From an uncultured Saprospiraceae bacterium (GTDB lineage: Bacteria > Bacteroidota > Bacteroidia > Chitinophagales > Saprospiraceae), in contig CAJQRD010000035.1 of assembly GCA_905480605.1 (NCBI GenBank), positions 1-64,000 on the forward strand: a DNA stretch of 64,000 nucleotides, written 5' to 3'. Position 1 is the first letter of the stretch. The number at the start of each line of letters is the position of its first letter. The position numbers were made by a program, and so were the translations under genes. This document shows, one piece after another, positions 27,155-35,940 of the stretch. A model generated the notes under the pieces. It searched no databases and was not told where the DNA came from. It was given only the letters and a program-made list of their open reading frames with translations.

Positions 27155-28267
27155 ATGATAATAGGTGTTCCTAAGGAAATAAAAAATAACGAAAATCGTG
27201 TTGCATTGACACCTGCAGGTGCAAAAGCATTGATTTCCAGAGGCCATACAGTCTATGTACAGAGTACAGCAGGCGAGGGCAGTGGATTTACTGATGAAGA
27301 TTACAAAGAAGCAGGTGCTAAAATCAAAAAGGATATTGAGTCTACTTACAAAGTAGCTCAAATGATAATGAAGGTCAAAGAGCCCATCAAGTCTGAATAT
27401 AAATTGATCAAATCAAATCAATTGGTTTTTACTTATTTTCATTTTGCTTCTCATAAGCCTTTAACTAGAGCTATGATCAAAAACAATTCTGTTTGTTTGG
27501 CTTATGAAACTGTTGAGTTACAAGACAGGTCATTGCCTCTATTGGTCCCTATGTCAGAAGTTGCTGGTAGAATGTCAGTACAACAAGGCGCTAAATACTT
27601 AGAAAAACCACTTAAAGGACGTGGTATTTTATTGGGTGGTGTTCCAGGAGTTCCTCCTGCAAAAGTTATGGTTATTGGCGGTGGTGTCGTAGGAACAGAA
27701 GCAGCGAAAATGGCTGCAGGTTTAGGCGCTGATGTTACTATTCTGGATGTTAATCTTGACAGAATGAGATATCTTGAAGATGTAATGCCTGCAAATGTGA
27801 CGACAGTATATTCTAATGAATACAATATCGTTGAATTGACTAAGCAATGTGATCTTATTATTGGAGCTGTTTTGATAACAGGTGCCAAAGCGCCAATGCT
27901 GATTACAAGAGAAATGTTGAAAGACATGAAGAAAGGAACAGTACTTGTGGATGTTGCAGTTGATCAAGGAGGTTGTATAGAAACATGTAAACCAACAACA
28001 CATGAAAAGCCAACATTTATAATTGATGATGTAATTCATTATTGTGTTGCAAATATGCCAGGCGCTGTACCTTATACGTCAACTTTAGCATTGACAAACG
28101 CAACTTTGAACTATGCAATAAAATTAGCTGATAAAGGTTGGAAGACAGCATGTAAAGAAGATGAGGCATTGAAAAAAGGTTTGAATGTTGTAAATGGCAA
28201 AGTCGTTTATAAAGGTGTTGCTGATGCATTTGATCTTAAATATACTGATGTAGAGTCTTTACTATAA
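27155..28267 (+). CDS. ald: Alanine dehydrogenase
   Basis: L-alanine dehydrogenase (alanine + NAD+ + water to pyruvate, NH4+ and NADH), cytoplasmic. The start chosen is ATG 27155 (MIIGVPKEIKNNENRVALTP), giving 370 residues, the family's normal length; the frame extends 41 codons further upstream from 27032, but that stretch (LLIKNYPINSEN...) is not part of the family. Seen are the N-terminal domain RVALTPAGAKALISRGH, the NAD-binding GGGVVG at 175-180 in VMVIGGGVVGTEAAKMAAG, and DVAVDQGGCIET and HYCVANMPGAVPYTST near the C-terminus, all characteristic. It is the first gene after the hairpin element and probably has its own promoter. Confidence 0.95.
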   Translation: MIIGVPKEIKNNENRVALTPAGAKALISRGHTVYVQSTAGEGSGFTDEDYKEAGAKIKKDIESTYKVAQMIMKVKEPIKSEYKLIKSNQLVFTYFHFASHKPLTRAMIKNNSVCLAYETVELQDRSLPLLVPMSEVAGRMSVQQGAKYLEKPLKGRGILLGGVPGVPPAKVMVIGGGVVGTEAAKMAAGLGADVTILDVNLDRMRYLEDVMPANVTTVYSNEYNIVELTKQCDLIIGAVLITGAKAPMLITREMLKDMKKGTVLVDVAVDQGGCIETCKPTTHEKPTFIIDDVIHYCVANMPGAVPYTSTLALTNATLNYAIKLADKGWKTACKEDEALKKGLNVVNGKVVYKGVADAFDLKYTDVESLL

Positions 28268-28366
28268 GTTCTTTTTATATTAAATGATGAAATTAGTGGG
28301 CTTAGAATTCACATCATTTTCTTATTGCAAGGGCATTATGAATTTTAGGAGTAAAAGATTTGAAAT

Positions 28367-28655
28367 CCGTTAAAAAACAATGGCATGTTTGAGCTATGAA
28401 TGAATGATCTCGAAGAGTGAAGTACGACAGTGCTTCAAATGAATGAACCACGAAAGTGGCTGATTAACGAAAAGGCCACCTATCCGCTATCGCGGTTCAT
28501 TCACTTCTAGTCCTTCCGAACTCGACTGCTAGCGCGGATCGTTAATTCATGCCTGTTTAGGATTATTAATTTTTGGAGCCGTTAAGAAATACATCAAGTC
28601 TTGACATTTTATTTCGTTTTTGTGTCAAGACAAAAATGAAAGCCATGTCGGCGAG
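28367..28655 (+). repeat. Dispersed hairpin-bearing intergenic element, copy 1 (with an insertion)
   Basis: Shares with 34581-34770 the blocks CCGTTAA(A/G)AA(A)CAATGG, ATGTTTGAGC, GTTTAGG or TTTAGG, CTTGAC, a 12-bp hairpin around a GTCAAG loop, GAAAGCCAT and CGGCGAG. The hairpin here is TTTCGTTTTTGT (28612-28623) with ACAAAAATGAAA (28630-28641). The upstream CTTGAC (28600-28605) is complementary to the GTCAAG loop, so two alternative folds are possible. About 158 bp (28395-28552) absent from copy 2 interrupts this copy. The element fills most of the 473-bp gap between ald and hutI. Confidence 0.7.
28395..28552. repeat. Hairpin-rich insertion inside repeat copy 1
   Basis: The ends are an imperfect inverted repeat: ATGAATGAATGATC (28396-28409) and GATCGTTAATTCAT (28537-28550), with 12 of 14 positions pairing. 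Inside there is a perfect 10-bp inverted repeat, TGAATGAACC (28440-28449) with GGTTCATTCA (28494-28503), and a CCAC-GAAA-GTGG mini-hairpin at about 28448-28459. It has no coding frame. It looks like a small non-autonomous insertion or a variable arm of the element. Confidence 0.5.
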
Positions 28656-28740
28656 GCAATATCTAAATATAAGATTTACAATATTTTATATTTAATAGTG
28701 CACTCAACATGTTTTAATTATTGAATTTAACTAAAAGAAA

Positions 28741-29997
28741 TTGAAAAGCTTAACTATAATAGGACCCTTCAAGGAAATTGTCACCATGAGTGGTCTAAAT
28801 CTAAAGGGCTCTATTAAGGATGAGCAACTCCATGTTATTGAAAATGCCGGTCTTGTAATAGATAATGAAACTATACTTCAGGTCGACACTTTTCAAAACC
28901 TAAAGACAAAATACTCAAATCAAGAAATTAATGTTGTTGAATTTGAATTTGAAGCTGTTTGCTTGCCCGCATTTATAGATTCTCATACCCACATTTGTTT
29001 TGCTGGATCACGTGCGAATGATTTTGCGATGCGCAACGCAGGCAAATCATATTTAGATATTGCTAAATCTGGTGGTGGAATTTGGGATACCGTTACCAAA
29101 ACAAGACAAGCCAGTCTTAAAGAATTAATTGAAGGTATAAATAAGAGAGCTCAAAAACTTTTAGAATCGGGTATAACAACTATTGAAGTTAAAAGTGGAT
29201 ATGGTTTGTCTGTTGAACATGAGCTTAAAATGTTGGATGCAATACATGCTGCAAAAAAAGATGCTGTTGCTGATTTAATTCCAACTTGCTTAGCTGCACA
29301 CATCAAGCCCAAAGACTACGATGGTAATCATAAAGATTATTTAGAGTATATAGCAAATGACCTTTTCCCAATATTAAAAGAGCGCAAACTAACAGATAGG
29401 ATAGACGCATTTATAGAAGAGGAAGCTTTTGATGGAGAAATTATTTCAAAATACTTCAACAAGGCACAATCTTTAGGTTTTGATATTACGGTCCATGCTG
29501 ACCAATTCAGTACCGGTGGGTCAGAAATTGCGGTTAAACATAATGCTGTTAGCGCGGATCATCTAGAGGCAAGTACACAAAAAGAAATTGAATTGTTAGC
29601 TAACAGCAATGTTATTTCAGTGGCCTTGCCAGGTGCAACATTGGGTTTGGGATGTGACTTTACACCAGCAAGAAAAATTTTAGATGCAGGTGGAGCATTG
29701 GCAATAGCCTCAGATTGGAATCCAGGTTCCGGTCCAATGGGTGACTTGATTACTCAGGCATCTATTCTCGCTACTTTTCAGAAATTAAGTACGGCAGAGG
29801 TCTTGGCAGCCATTACATATCGAGCAGCAGCAGCTTTGAGGTTGTTTGATCGAGGTCTTATTGGTAAAGGAAAGAAAGCGGACTTGGTAATTTATAGAAC
29901 TAACAGTTATAAAGAAATCCTATACCATCAAGGACAATTGAAACCAAATCAAGTTTGGAAAAATGGACAATGTGTCTATTCCAATAAGGAAGTTTAA
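28741..29997 (+). CDS. hutI: Imidazolonepropionase
   Basis: A 418-residue amidohydrolase opening 4-imidazolone-5-propanoate to N-formimidoyl-glutamate, the third step of histidine breakdown, in the cytoplasm. Evidence is the metal-binding FIDSHTHICFAGSRANDFAMR, the substrate loop KSGGGIWDTVTKTR, EVKSGYGL, the metal-binding VHADQFSTGG, and SDWNPGSGP near the C-terminus, all typical of HutI. The start is TTG at 28741, preceded by AACTAAAAGAAA; no in-frame ATG precedes the conserved region at a reasonable distance. hutU follows by 12 bp, so the two form an operon. hutH and the last step (hutG or ftcD) are not in this window. Confidence 0.95.
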   Translation: MKSLTIIGPFKEIVTMSGLNLKGSIKDEQLHVIENAGLVIDNETILQVDTFQNLKTKYSNQEINVVEFEFEAVCLPAFIDSHTHICFAGSRANDFAMRNAGKSYLDIAKSGGGIWDTVTKTRQASLKELIEGINKRAQKLLESGITTIEVKSGYGLSVEHELKMLDAIHAAKKDAVADLIPTCLAAHIKPKDYDGNHKDYLEYIANDLFPILKERKLTDRIDAFIEEEAFDGEIISKYFNKAQSLGFDITVHADQFSTGGSEIAVKHNAVSADHLEASTQKEIELLANSNVISVALPGATLGLGCDFTPARKILDAGGALAIASDWNPGSGPMGDLITQASILATFQKLSTAEVLAAITYRAAAALRLFDRGLIGKGKKADLVIYRTNSYKEILYHQGQLKPNQVWKNGQCVYSNKEV

Positions 29998-30009
29998 AAG
30001 ATATAAGTT

Positions 30010-32028
30010 ATGATAGATATGGCATTGATTTTTCAATCTCAAATCAAACAAGGTTTACCAGAAATTTTACCTGAATTAAGATCATATCCAGAGGGAGGAA
30101 ACAGAGCTCCCAAGCGTAAGGATATCTTGTCATCTACAGAAAAACGATTGGCGCTTGAGAATGCGTTAAGATATTTTCCGAAGAAATGGCACAATACCTT
30201 AGCTCCTGAGTTTTTAGATGAGCTAAAACAATATGGGAGAATATACATGTATCGTTTTATGCCTGAGTATAAAATGTTTTCTAGGCACATTGACGAGTAT
30301 CCTGCCCAATCTAAACAAGCTGCGTCTATTATGTTGATGATTCAGAATAATCTGGATCCTAGAGTGGCTCAACATCCAAACGAATTGATAACATATGGAG
30401 GTAACGGCAGTGTCTTTCAAAATTGGGCACAGTATCTTTTGACCATGAAGTATTTGTCTGAAATGACTGATGAACAAACGCTTCATATGTATTCAGGTCA
30501 CCCGATGGGATTGTTTCCATCCTCAAAAGATGCACCGCGTGTAATTGTTACTAACGGTATGATGATACCCAATTATTCCTCAAAAGATGATTTGGAAAAA
30601 TTCAGTGCTTTGGGTGTCACTCAATATGGACAGATGACAGCTGGTTCATACATGTATATTGGACCCCAAGGAATCGTCCATGGCACCTGTATAACGGTGA
30701 TGAATGCTTTTAGGAAAAAATTAAAAAAAGGAGAATCGTCAAAAGGAAAAATATTTTTAACAGCAGGTCTTGGAGGAATGAGTGGTGCTCAGCCAAAAGC
30801 AGGTAATATTGCAGGTTGTATTACAATTTGTGCAGAAGTTAATCCGAATGCTGCCCGTAAAAGGCATGAACAAGGATGGGTTGATGTTTTGATCGATAAT
30901 ATGAACGAATTGGTGACCAAAGTAAAACAAGCTCAAGCAGATGAATCAGTTATTTCTTTTGCTTTTATTGGCAATGTTGTCGATGTATGGGAACGATTTG
31001 ATGAAGAAAATATTTTCATTCACCTTGGTTCTGACCAAACATCTTTACACAATCCCTTATCAGGCGGATATTATCCTGTCGGTTTAAGTTTTGAAAAATC
31101 AAATGAGATGATCAAAGGTGATCCAGAAGGTTTCAAGACAGCTGTGAAGGAGTCACTTTTAAGGCATGCTCAGGCCATTGGAAAGCATACAGAAAAAGGT
31201 ACGTACTTTTTTGATTATGGCAATGCATTTTTATTGGAAGCTTCAAGAGCTGGCGCTGATATTATGAATGACGAAACGGGTGAGTTTATTTATCCATCAT
31301 ATGTTCAAGATATCTTAGGGCCAATGTGTTTTGATTATGGATTTGGTCCGTTTAGGTGGGTTTGTTCATCTTGTGATCCTGAAGATTTGGACAAGACAGA
31401 TCAGTTGGCATTGGATGTAATGAACGCTATGATTGTTGATGCCCCAGAAGAAATTAAACAGCAAATGTCTGATAATATCAAATGGATTGAAGACGCCAAA
31501 AAGAACAAACTTGTAGTTGGCTCTCAAGCAAGAATTTTATATGCAGACGCTGAAGGACGTGCCAAAATTGCATTGGCTTTCAATAGTGCTGTGAATTCAG
31601 GGCACTTATCAGCTCCTGTTATTTTAGGAAGAGATCATCATGATGTGAGTGGTACCGATTCTCCTTATCGAGAAACAAGTAATATCTACGACGGTAGCAG
31701 ATATACAGCGGATATGGCTATTCACAACGTGATTGGTGATAGTTTTAGAGGTGCCACTTGGGTTTCAATTCACAATGGTGGTGGAGTCGGTTGGGGAGAA
31801 GTGATCAATGGTGGATTTGGTATGTTGTTAGATGGTAGTCCAGAGTCAGAGGAACGACTCAAGTCAATGTTATTTTACGATGTCAACAACGGAGTAGCTA
31901 GACGAAGTTGGGCAAGAAATAAAGAAGCTATTTTTGCAATCAAACGTGAAATGGCGCGCACGCCATCTTTAAAAGTAACACTAGCAGAATTTGTTGATGA
32001 AACATTATTAAATAATTTAGATTTTTAA
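30010..32028 (+). CDS. hutU: Urocanate hydratase
   Basis: A 672-residue enzyme adding water to urocanate to give 4-imidazolone-5-propanoate, with tightly bound NAD+. Typical segments are ITYGGNGSVFQNWAQYLLTM, LHMYSGHPMGLFPSSKDAPR, the NAD site TAGLGGMSGAQPKAGNIAGC, HLGSDQTSLHNPLSGGYYP, and ISIHNGGGVGWGEVINGG-like sequence near the C-terminus. It is the longer variant (about 670 residues) rather than the 550-residue HutU of proteobacteria. ATG 30010 or ATG 30019 could be the start. Its product is the substrate of the enzyme encoded just upstream. The next small lipoprotein gene begins one base after its stop. Confidence 0.95.
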   Translation: MIDMALIFQSQIKQGLPEILPELRSYPEGGNRAPKRKDILSSTEKRLALENALRYFPKKWHNTLAPEFLDELKQYGRIYMYRFMPEYKMFSRHIDEYPAQSKQAASIMLMIQNNLDPRVAQHPNELITYGGNGSVFQNWAQYLLTMKYLSEMTDEQTLHMYSGHPMGLFPSSKDAPRVIVTNGMMIPNYSSKDDLEKFSALGVTQYGQMTAGSYMYIGPQGIVHGTCITVMNAFRKKLKKGESSKGKIFLTAGLGGMSGAQPKAGNIAGCITICAEVNPNAARKRHEQGWVDVLIDNMNELVTKVKQAQADESVISFAFIGNVVDVWERFDEENIFIHLGSDQTSLHNPLSGGYYPVGLSFEKSNEMIKGDPEGFKTAVKESLLRHAQAIGKHTEKGTYFFDYGNAFLLEASRAGADIMNDETGEFIYPSYVQDILGPMCFDYGFGPFRWVCSSCDPEDLDKTDQLALDVMNAMIVDAPEEIKQQMSDNIKWIEDAKKNKLVVGSQARILYADAEGRAKIALAFNSAVNSGHLSAPVILGRDHHDVSGTDSPYRETSNIYDGSRYTADMAIHNVIGDSFRGATWVSIHNGGGVGWGEVINGGFGMLLDGSPESEERLKSMLFYDVNNGVARRSWARNKEAIFAIKREMARTPSLKVTLAEFVDETLLNNLDF

Positions 32029-32029
32029 T

Positions 32030-32455
32030 ATGAAATGGACATTCCTAATATTAAGTTTAATTTGTTTGATTGCGTGTAAAACAGACAAAACAGAATTGCC
32101 TAAAAAATCTAAGATAGACATAATCAACAGTACTAAGATTACTCCAGAATTGGTAGATAGCTTAAAGAAAAATCGCAGAGATAAATTGACTGACTTAAGA
32201 AAGAATATTGGTTATCATTGTGGTACAAATATTACGGATGCTTTCTTATATTTTAAAGTGAAAGTTGATTCAAATGGCAAGTACAGTGATATAGAAGTTA
32301 CAGAAAAAGACGGATTAGATCATGTAACTGTTAAGGAATGCATTGAAAAATACTTAGCTGAAAATGACTTGGATTTAGGTATAATAAGAGAGATGCCTGA
32401 TTCAAAATACGGTGCCATACCAAGAGTCAAAAGTTATACTTTAAGAGTCTTTTAG
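32030..32455 (+). CDS. Small lipoprotein with TonB-C-like domain
   Basis: A 141-residue protein with a lipoprotein signal (MKWTFLILSLICLIAC, Cys16). The mature region has YHCGTNITDAFLYFKVKVDS followed by YSDIEVTEKDGLDHVTVKEC and a final LRVF strand, the pattern of a TonB C-terminal-like domain (strand, helix with a late Cys, strand). The two Cys in the domain could form a disulfide. Its start codon lies one base beyond the hutU stop, so it is probably expressed with the hut genes, although no role in histidine breakdown is known. Confidence 0.6.
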   Translation: MKWTFLILSLICLIACKTDKTELPKKSKIDIINSTKITPELVDSLKKNRRDKLTDLRKNIGYHCGTNITDAFLYFKVKVDSNGKYSDIEVTEKDGLDHVTVKECIEKYLAENDLDLGIIREMPDSKYGAIPRVKSYTLRVF

Positions 32456-32517
32456 ATTATTAATAATGTATAATTAATATTTAATAATTAGTTATTGTTT
32501 GCAATGAAGAATTGAAT

Positions 32518-32564
32518 CATTAAATCATTTGCCCGCGTAAAAATCTTCGGTAAACAAAGTTGAA
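32518..32564 (+). repeat. Dispersed 47-bp intergenic repeat, copy B
   Basis: CTTCGGTAAACAAAGTTGAA (32545-32564) is identical to 7470-7489, and the flanking 27 bp upstream is also similar. This copy ends 3 bp before the ATG of the TRAP small-permease gene, so it forms that gene's leader, including any ribosome-binding region. Confidence 0.6.
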
Positions 32565-32567
32565 AAA

Positions 32568-33098
32568 ATGAAGAAACTTACTCAAATATTAAATAATATT
32601 ACTGAACTAACAGGTAAGGTGTTTGCATGGAGCACTTTATGTATGGTCTTGATTATATGCTTGGATGTTATACTTAGGTATCTTTTCAATTTCACTTTAA
32701 TTTGGATCATTGAGTTAGAAACTTACTTTTTTGCTATTTCATTTTTAATGGCAAGTGGATATGCATTCAAACACAATAAACATGTTCGTGTGGATGTCTT
32801 TTATTCAAAATATAGTAAAAAAGGTAAGGCGTGGACAGAATTGATTGGAGGTTTGTTTTTACTTCTGCCTTGGAGTTTGATTTCTACTTATGTCTGCTAC
32901 CTTTATTTTTTCAAGTCGTGGAAAATTGGTGAAACATCTTCTCAGCCTGGGGGACTTCCTGCAATATATGTATTAAAGTTTTTTCTTTTCTTAGGTTTTT
33001 TGACGTTGACAATTCAAGCCATTGCAAGTATACTTCAAGCTATTCAGGAGATCAGGACTTCTGATGATTCGTTAATCAATACGGCAAAACAAAAATAG
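32568..33098 (+). CDS. TRAP transporter small permease (DctQ family)
   Basis: A 176-residue inner-membrane protein with four predicted membrane helices (about 18-38, 48-66, 90-110 and 130-155). The DctQ signature is seen in WSTLCMVLIICLDVILRYLF, ELETYFFAISFLMASGYAFK and HVRVDVFY. It pairs with the large permease, whose ATG lies 2 bp after its stop, and with a DctP-type binding protein. These transporters import organic acids, sugars acids or amino-acid-like ligands, driven by a sodium or proton gradient. The ATG is directly preceded by the dispersed 47-bp repeat. Confidence 0.92.
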   Translation: MKKLTQILNNITELTGKVFAWSTLCMVLIICLDVILRYLFNFTLIWIIELETYFFAISFLMASGYAFKHNKHVRVDVFYSKYSKKGKAWTELIGGLFLLLPWSLISTYVCYLYFFKSWKIGETSSQPGGLPAIYVLKFFLFLGFLTLTIQAIASILQAIQEIRTSDDSLINTAKQK

Positions 33099-33100
33099 TA

Positions 33101-34447
33101 ATGGGGGCATTGGCTATATTATTATTTGTGCTTGTTTTTATCCTCATCTTACGGGGCTACCCAGTCGCCTTTACCCTAGGAGGTGTTTCGGTTTTGTTTT
33201 GCTTGGTAGTCTGTATTTTATTTCCTGATGTCATGCGTTTTGCTGATTTTAAATTGTTGCCTTCTCGGTTTATGGGGACGATCAATAACTATGTTTTAAT
33301 GGCGGTACCTCTTTTTATTTTTATGGGTATTATGCTAGAGAAATCAGGACTGGCAGAAAGCTTATTGGAAACAATGGCCATTTTATTTGGTAAGTTTCAT
33401 GGTGGACTGGCAATTTCAGTTGTTGTGGTAGGGGCATTGCTAGCTGCTTCTACAGGTATCGTTGGGGCAACGGTTGTGACTATGGGTTTGATCAGTTTGC
33501 CGACGATGCTAAAACGTGGATATAAGCCAGAATTGGCAACTGGTGTGATTGCTTCTTCAGGTACGCTAGGACAAATCATTCCTCCTTCAGTAGTTTTGGT
33601 TTTATTGGCAGATACTATCAGTAGCAGTTCAAGAGGCGGTGTACAAGTAGATGTTGGAAGTATGTTTCAGGCAGCAATGCTTCCTGGTGTCTTGCTTGTT
33701 TTAGCCTACATTATTTATATCGTGTTTATAACAAAAAAACATCCTGAATGGGCTCCACCAATTCCTCAAGATGAAATTGATGCTTACAAATTGAGCGGTT
33801 TTGTTGGTAAATTAATTAAAGCATTTGTTTTGCCAATGTTTTTAATTGTCGCGGTATTGGGTTCTATATTTGCGGGATTTGCTTCTCCTACTGAAGCAGC
33901 GGCTGTAGGTGCGTTAGGTGCAATAATATTAACTGTTATCCAACGTAAATTCTCAATGTCGATTCTACATGAAGTTATGCAAGAAACAATGAAGTTGACT
34001 GCTATGGTTTTCTTTATTCTTCTTGGGGCAACGACATTTACAATGGTTTTTAGAACTTTGGGAGGAGACGACTATTTGGTGTCACTTATTACTTCAGCGA
34101 ATTTGTCGCCAATGATGTTTTTGGCTCTGGTAATGGTGATCTTATTTGTGGCAGGTTTTTTTATCGACTTCATTGAAATTATATTTATTATTGTTCCAGT
34201 TGTAACTCCTATATTTAATGTTCTTGAAGTTGATATGTTGTGGGTAGGAATTTTAATGGCTATGAATTTGCAAACATCATTTCTAACACCTCCATTCGGT
34301 TTTTCTTTGTTTTACTTGAAAGGCGTCGCGCCACCAAGTATTACAACGGCACAAATTTACAAAGGCATAATTCCGTTTATTATAATACAAATATTGTTTT
34401 TAATTACGCTAATTTTATTTCCAAACCTTCTTTACGTATTTAAATAG
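33101..34447 (+). CDS. TRAP transporter large permease (DctM family)
   Basis: A 448-residue membrane protein with about 12-13 hydrophobic helices. Family markers are ILRGYPVAFTLGG near the N-terminus, ASTGIVGATVVTMGLISLP, GVIASSGTLGQIIPPSVVLV (about 148-167) and NLQTSFLTPPFGFSLFYLKG near the C-terminus, the two half-repeats that bind sodium and substrate. It forms one complex with the upstream small permease. A repeat element and about 370 bp separate it from the binding-protein gene, which is unusual because the three are commonly adjacent. Confidence 0.95.
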   Translation: MGALAILLFVLVFILILRGYPVAFTLGGVSVLFCLVVCILFPDVMRFADFKLLPSRFMGTINNYVLMAVPLFIFMGIMLEKSGLAESLLETMAILFGKFHGGLAISVVVVGALLAASTGIVGATVVTMGLISLPTMLKRGYKPELATGVIASSGTLGQIIPPSVVLVLLADTISSSSRGGVQVDVGSMFQAAMLPGVLLVLAYIIYIVFITKKHPEWAPPIPQDEIDAYKLSGFVGKLIKAFVLPMFLIVAVLGSIFAGFASPTEAAAVGALGAIILTVIQRKFSMSILHEVMQETMKLTAMVFFILLGATTFTMVFRTLGGDDYLVSLITSANLSPMMFLALVMVILFVAGFFIDFIEIIFIIVPVVTPIFNVLEVDMLWVGILMAMNLQTSFLTPPFGFSLFYLKGVAPPSITTAQIYKGIIPFIIIQILFLITLILFPNLLYVFK

Positions 34448-34580
34448 ATATGGAATAATCATTTTATGATATTGACTAAAGTTTAGCTTACTTATATTAT
34501 ACTTTTAAGTATTGTAAAATGTTCAACTTTTACTGAATGGTACATCGGCATTAGTTATTTTAGTTTAATTTGATAAAAAA

Positions 34581-34770
34581 CCGTTAAGAACAATGGTATG
34601 TTTGAGCGTAGCAAGTTTACGCTTATTTAGGTTTTTGAATTAATTTTACTATTAAAAAGAGGAACAGCCTTGACTTTTTTTTGTTCGTTTTTTGGGTCAA
34701 GCCAAAAAGTGAAAGCCATTGTGGCGCCGTCGGACTAAGCTTTTGGCGCCGAACGGCGAGAGAAATCACG
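34581..34770 (+). repeat. Dispersed hairpin-bearing intergenic element, copy 2
   Basis: Matches 28367-28655 block by block but lacks its insertion. The hairpin is TTCGTTTTTTGG (34684-34695), loop GTCAAG, CCAAAAAGTGAA (34702-34713); the loop-closing pair is G-C here and T-A in copy 1. CTTGAC at 34669-34674 can pair with the loop. Two GGCGCC blocks (from about 34722 and 34745) are specific to this copy. It occupies most of the 368-bp gap between the TRAP permease and its binding-protein gene; nothing else is seen there. Confidence 0.7.
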
Positions 34771-34815
34771 AAATAAAAATAGTAATTTAAATTAAGTGTA
34801 AATTTTATTTCATTT

Positions 34816-35940
34816 ATGAAAAGAAAGAAATTTTTAAAAACCACAGCCAAATTAGGGTTAGGAATAACAACCTTAGCCACTGCATTGTCCTCTTGTAAAG
34901 TGGAAAAGAAGGAAGTTGATCTTTCAGCAATAAACATCAATTTCAATAAAACTTTCAAATGGAGAATGGCTTCTTTTTGGCCAAAAAACTTTCCTGTTTT
35001 TGGTGAGGGGGATTTATTCTTCATTGATTGGGTGAAAAAGATGTCAGGAAACCGTTTGGATATTAAATTGTATGCAAAAGGTGAGTTGGTGCCTGCAATG
35101 GAGGTTTTCGATACAGTACAAGATGGCACGGCAGATATAGGTTCGGCAGCATCTTATTATTGGTTGGGGAAAACACCAGCTGCTGCTTTTTTTGCTACAG
35201 CTCCTTTTGGAATGAATGCACAGCAACACCATTCATGGATGGTGGCGGGAGGAGGCTATGAATTGTGGAAAGAAGTATATGAGCCATTTGGTTTGATTCC
35301 ATTTATTTCTGGGAATTCTGGCGTTCAAATGGGAGGTTGGTTTAACAAGGAAATAAACACTGTCGATGATCTTAAAGGATTGAAAATGAGAATACCTGGA
35401 ATAGCGGGTAAAGCATTAGAGAAAGCTGGTGGGGCAGCAATGAATGTACCCGGAGGTGAAATATATACCAATTTAGAAAGAGGTGTCCTTGATGCCACAG
35501 AGTGGGTTGGCCCGTACCATGATTATAAGATGGGTTTTTATAAAGTAGCTAAATACTATTATACACCTGGATGGCATGAGCCAGGTACACAGTTAGAGTT
35601 TTTTGCAAATAAAAAAGCATATGAAAGTTTGCCTTCAGATCTGCAAGAAATAATTCAAGGAGCAGCAGTTCGTGTGCAGTCATGGACCTTAGCAGAATTT
35701 GATGCCAAAAATGGAATTTATTTGAAGAAAATACTTGATGAAGGCACAGAGCTTAGGCGCTTTCCAGATGATGTTTTGAAAGCATTGAAAAAGTATTCAG
35801 ATGAGGCGATTCAGGAAATGATTGGCAATGATCCAGTCGCCAAAAAAGTGGCTGATAGTTATTATAGTTTTAAGAAGAGAATCAATCCTTGGACAGACAT
35901 TACAGAGAAAGTTTACTACAACAGTATTCAGGAAATGTAA
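34816..35940 (+). CDS. TRAP transporter substrate-binding protein (DctP family), lipoprotein
   Basis: A 374-residue periplasmic solute-binding protein. The leader KRKKFLKTTAKLGLGITTLA resembles a Tat signal with Arg-Lys in place of the second Arg, and ends ALSSC (Cys26), so it is likely a lipoprotein. Family features include WRMASFWPKNFPVFGEGD, YAKGELVPAMEVFDTVQDG, TADIGSAASYYWLGK, a substrate-contacting GLKMRIPGIAGKALEKAG, and ERGVLDATEWVGPYHDYKMG. That resembles the DctP subgroup for 2-oxo or aromatic acids and related monocarboxylates; the ligand cannot be fixed from sequence. It belongs to the DctQ-DctM transporter just upstream. Confidence 0.93.
   Translation: MKRKKFLKTTAKLGLGITTLATALSSCKVEKKEVDLSAININFNKTFKWRMASFWPKNFPVFGEGDLFFIDWVKKMSGNRLDIKLYAKGELVPAMEVFDTVQDGTADIGSAASYYWLGKTPAAAFFATAPFGMNAQQHHSWMVAGGGYELWKEVYEPFGLIPFISGNSGVQMGGWFNKEINTVDDLKGLKMRIPGIAGKALEKAGGAAMNVPGGEIYTNLERGVLDATEWVGPYHDYKMGFYKVAKYYYTPGWHEPGTQLEFFANKKAYESLPSDLQEIIQGAAVRVQSWTLAEFDAKNGIYLKKILDEGTELRRFPDDVLKALKKYSDEAIQEMIGNDPVAKKVADSYYSFKKRINPWTDITEKVYYNSIQEM

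Noticed and set aside
28440-28503. Possible tRNA at the GGTTCATTC segment
   Set aside because: GGTTCATTC recalls a T arm, but it is part of a 10-bp inverted repeat and no acceptor stem, anticodon arm or D arm can be drawn.
34623-35129. Minus-strand 168-codon frame over the TRAP binding-protein gene
   Set aside because: It is the shadow of the well-supported DctP gene on the other strand and has no family features.
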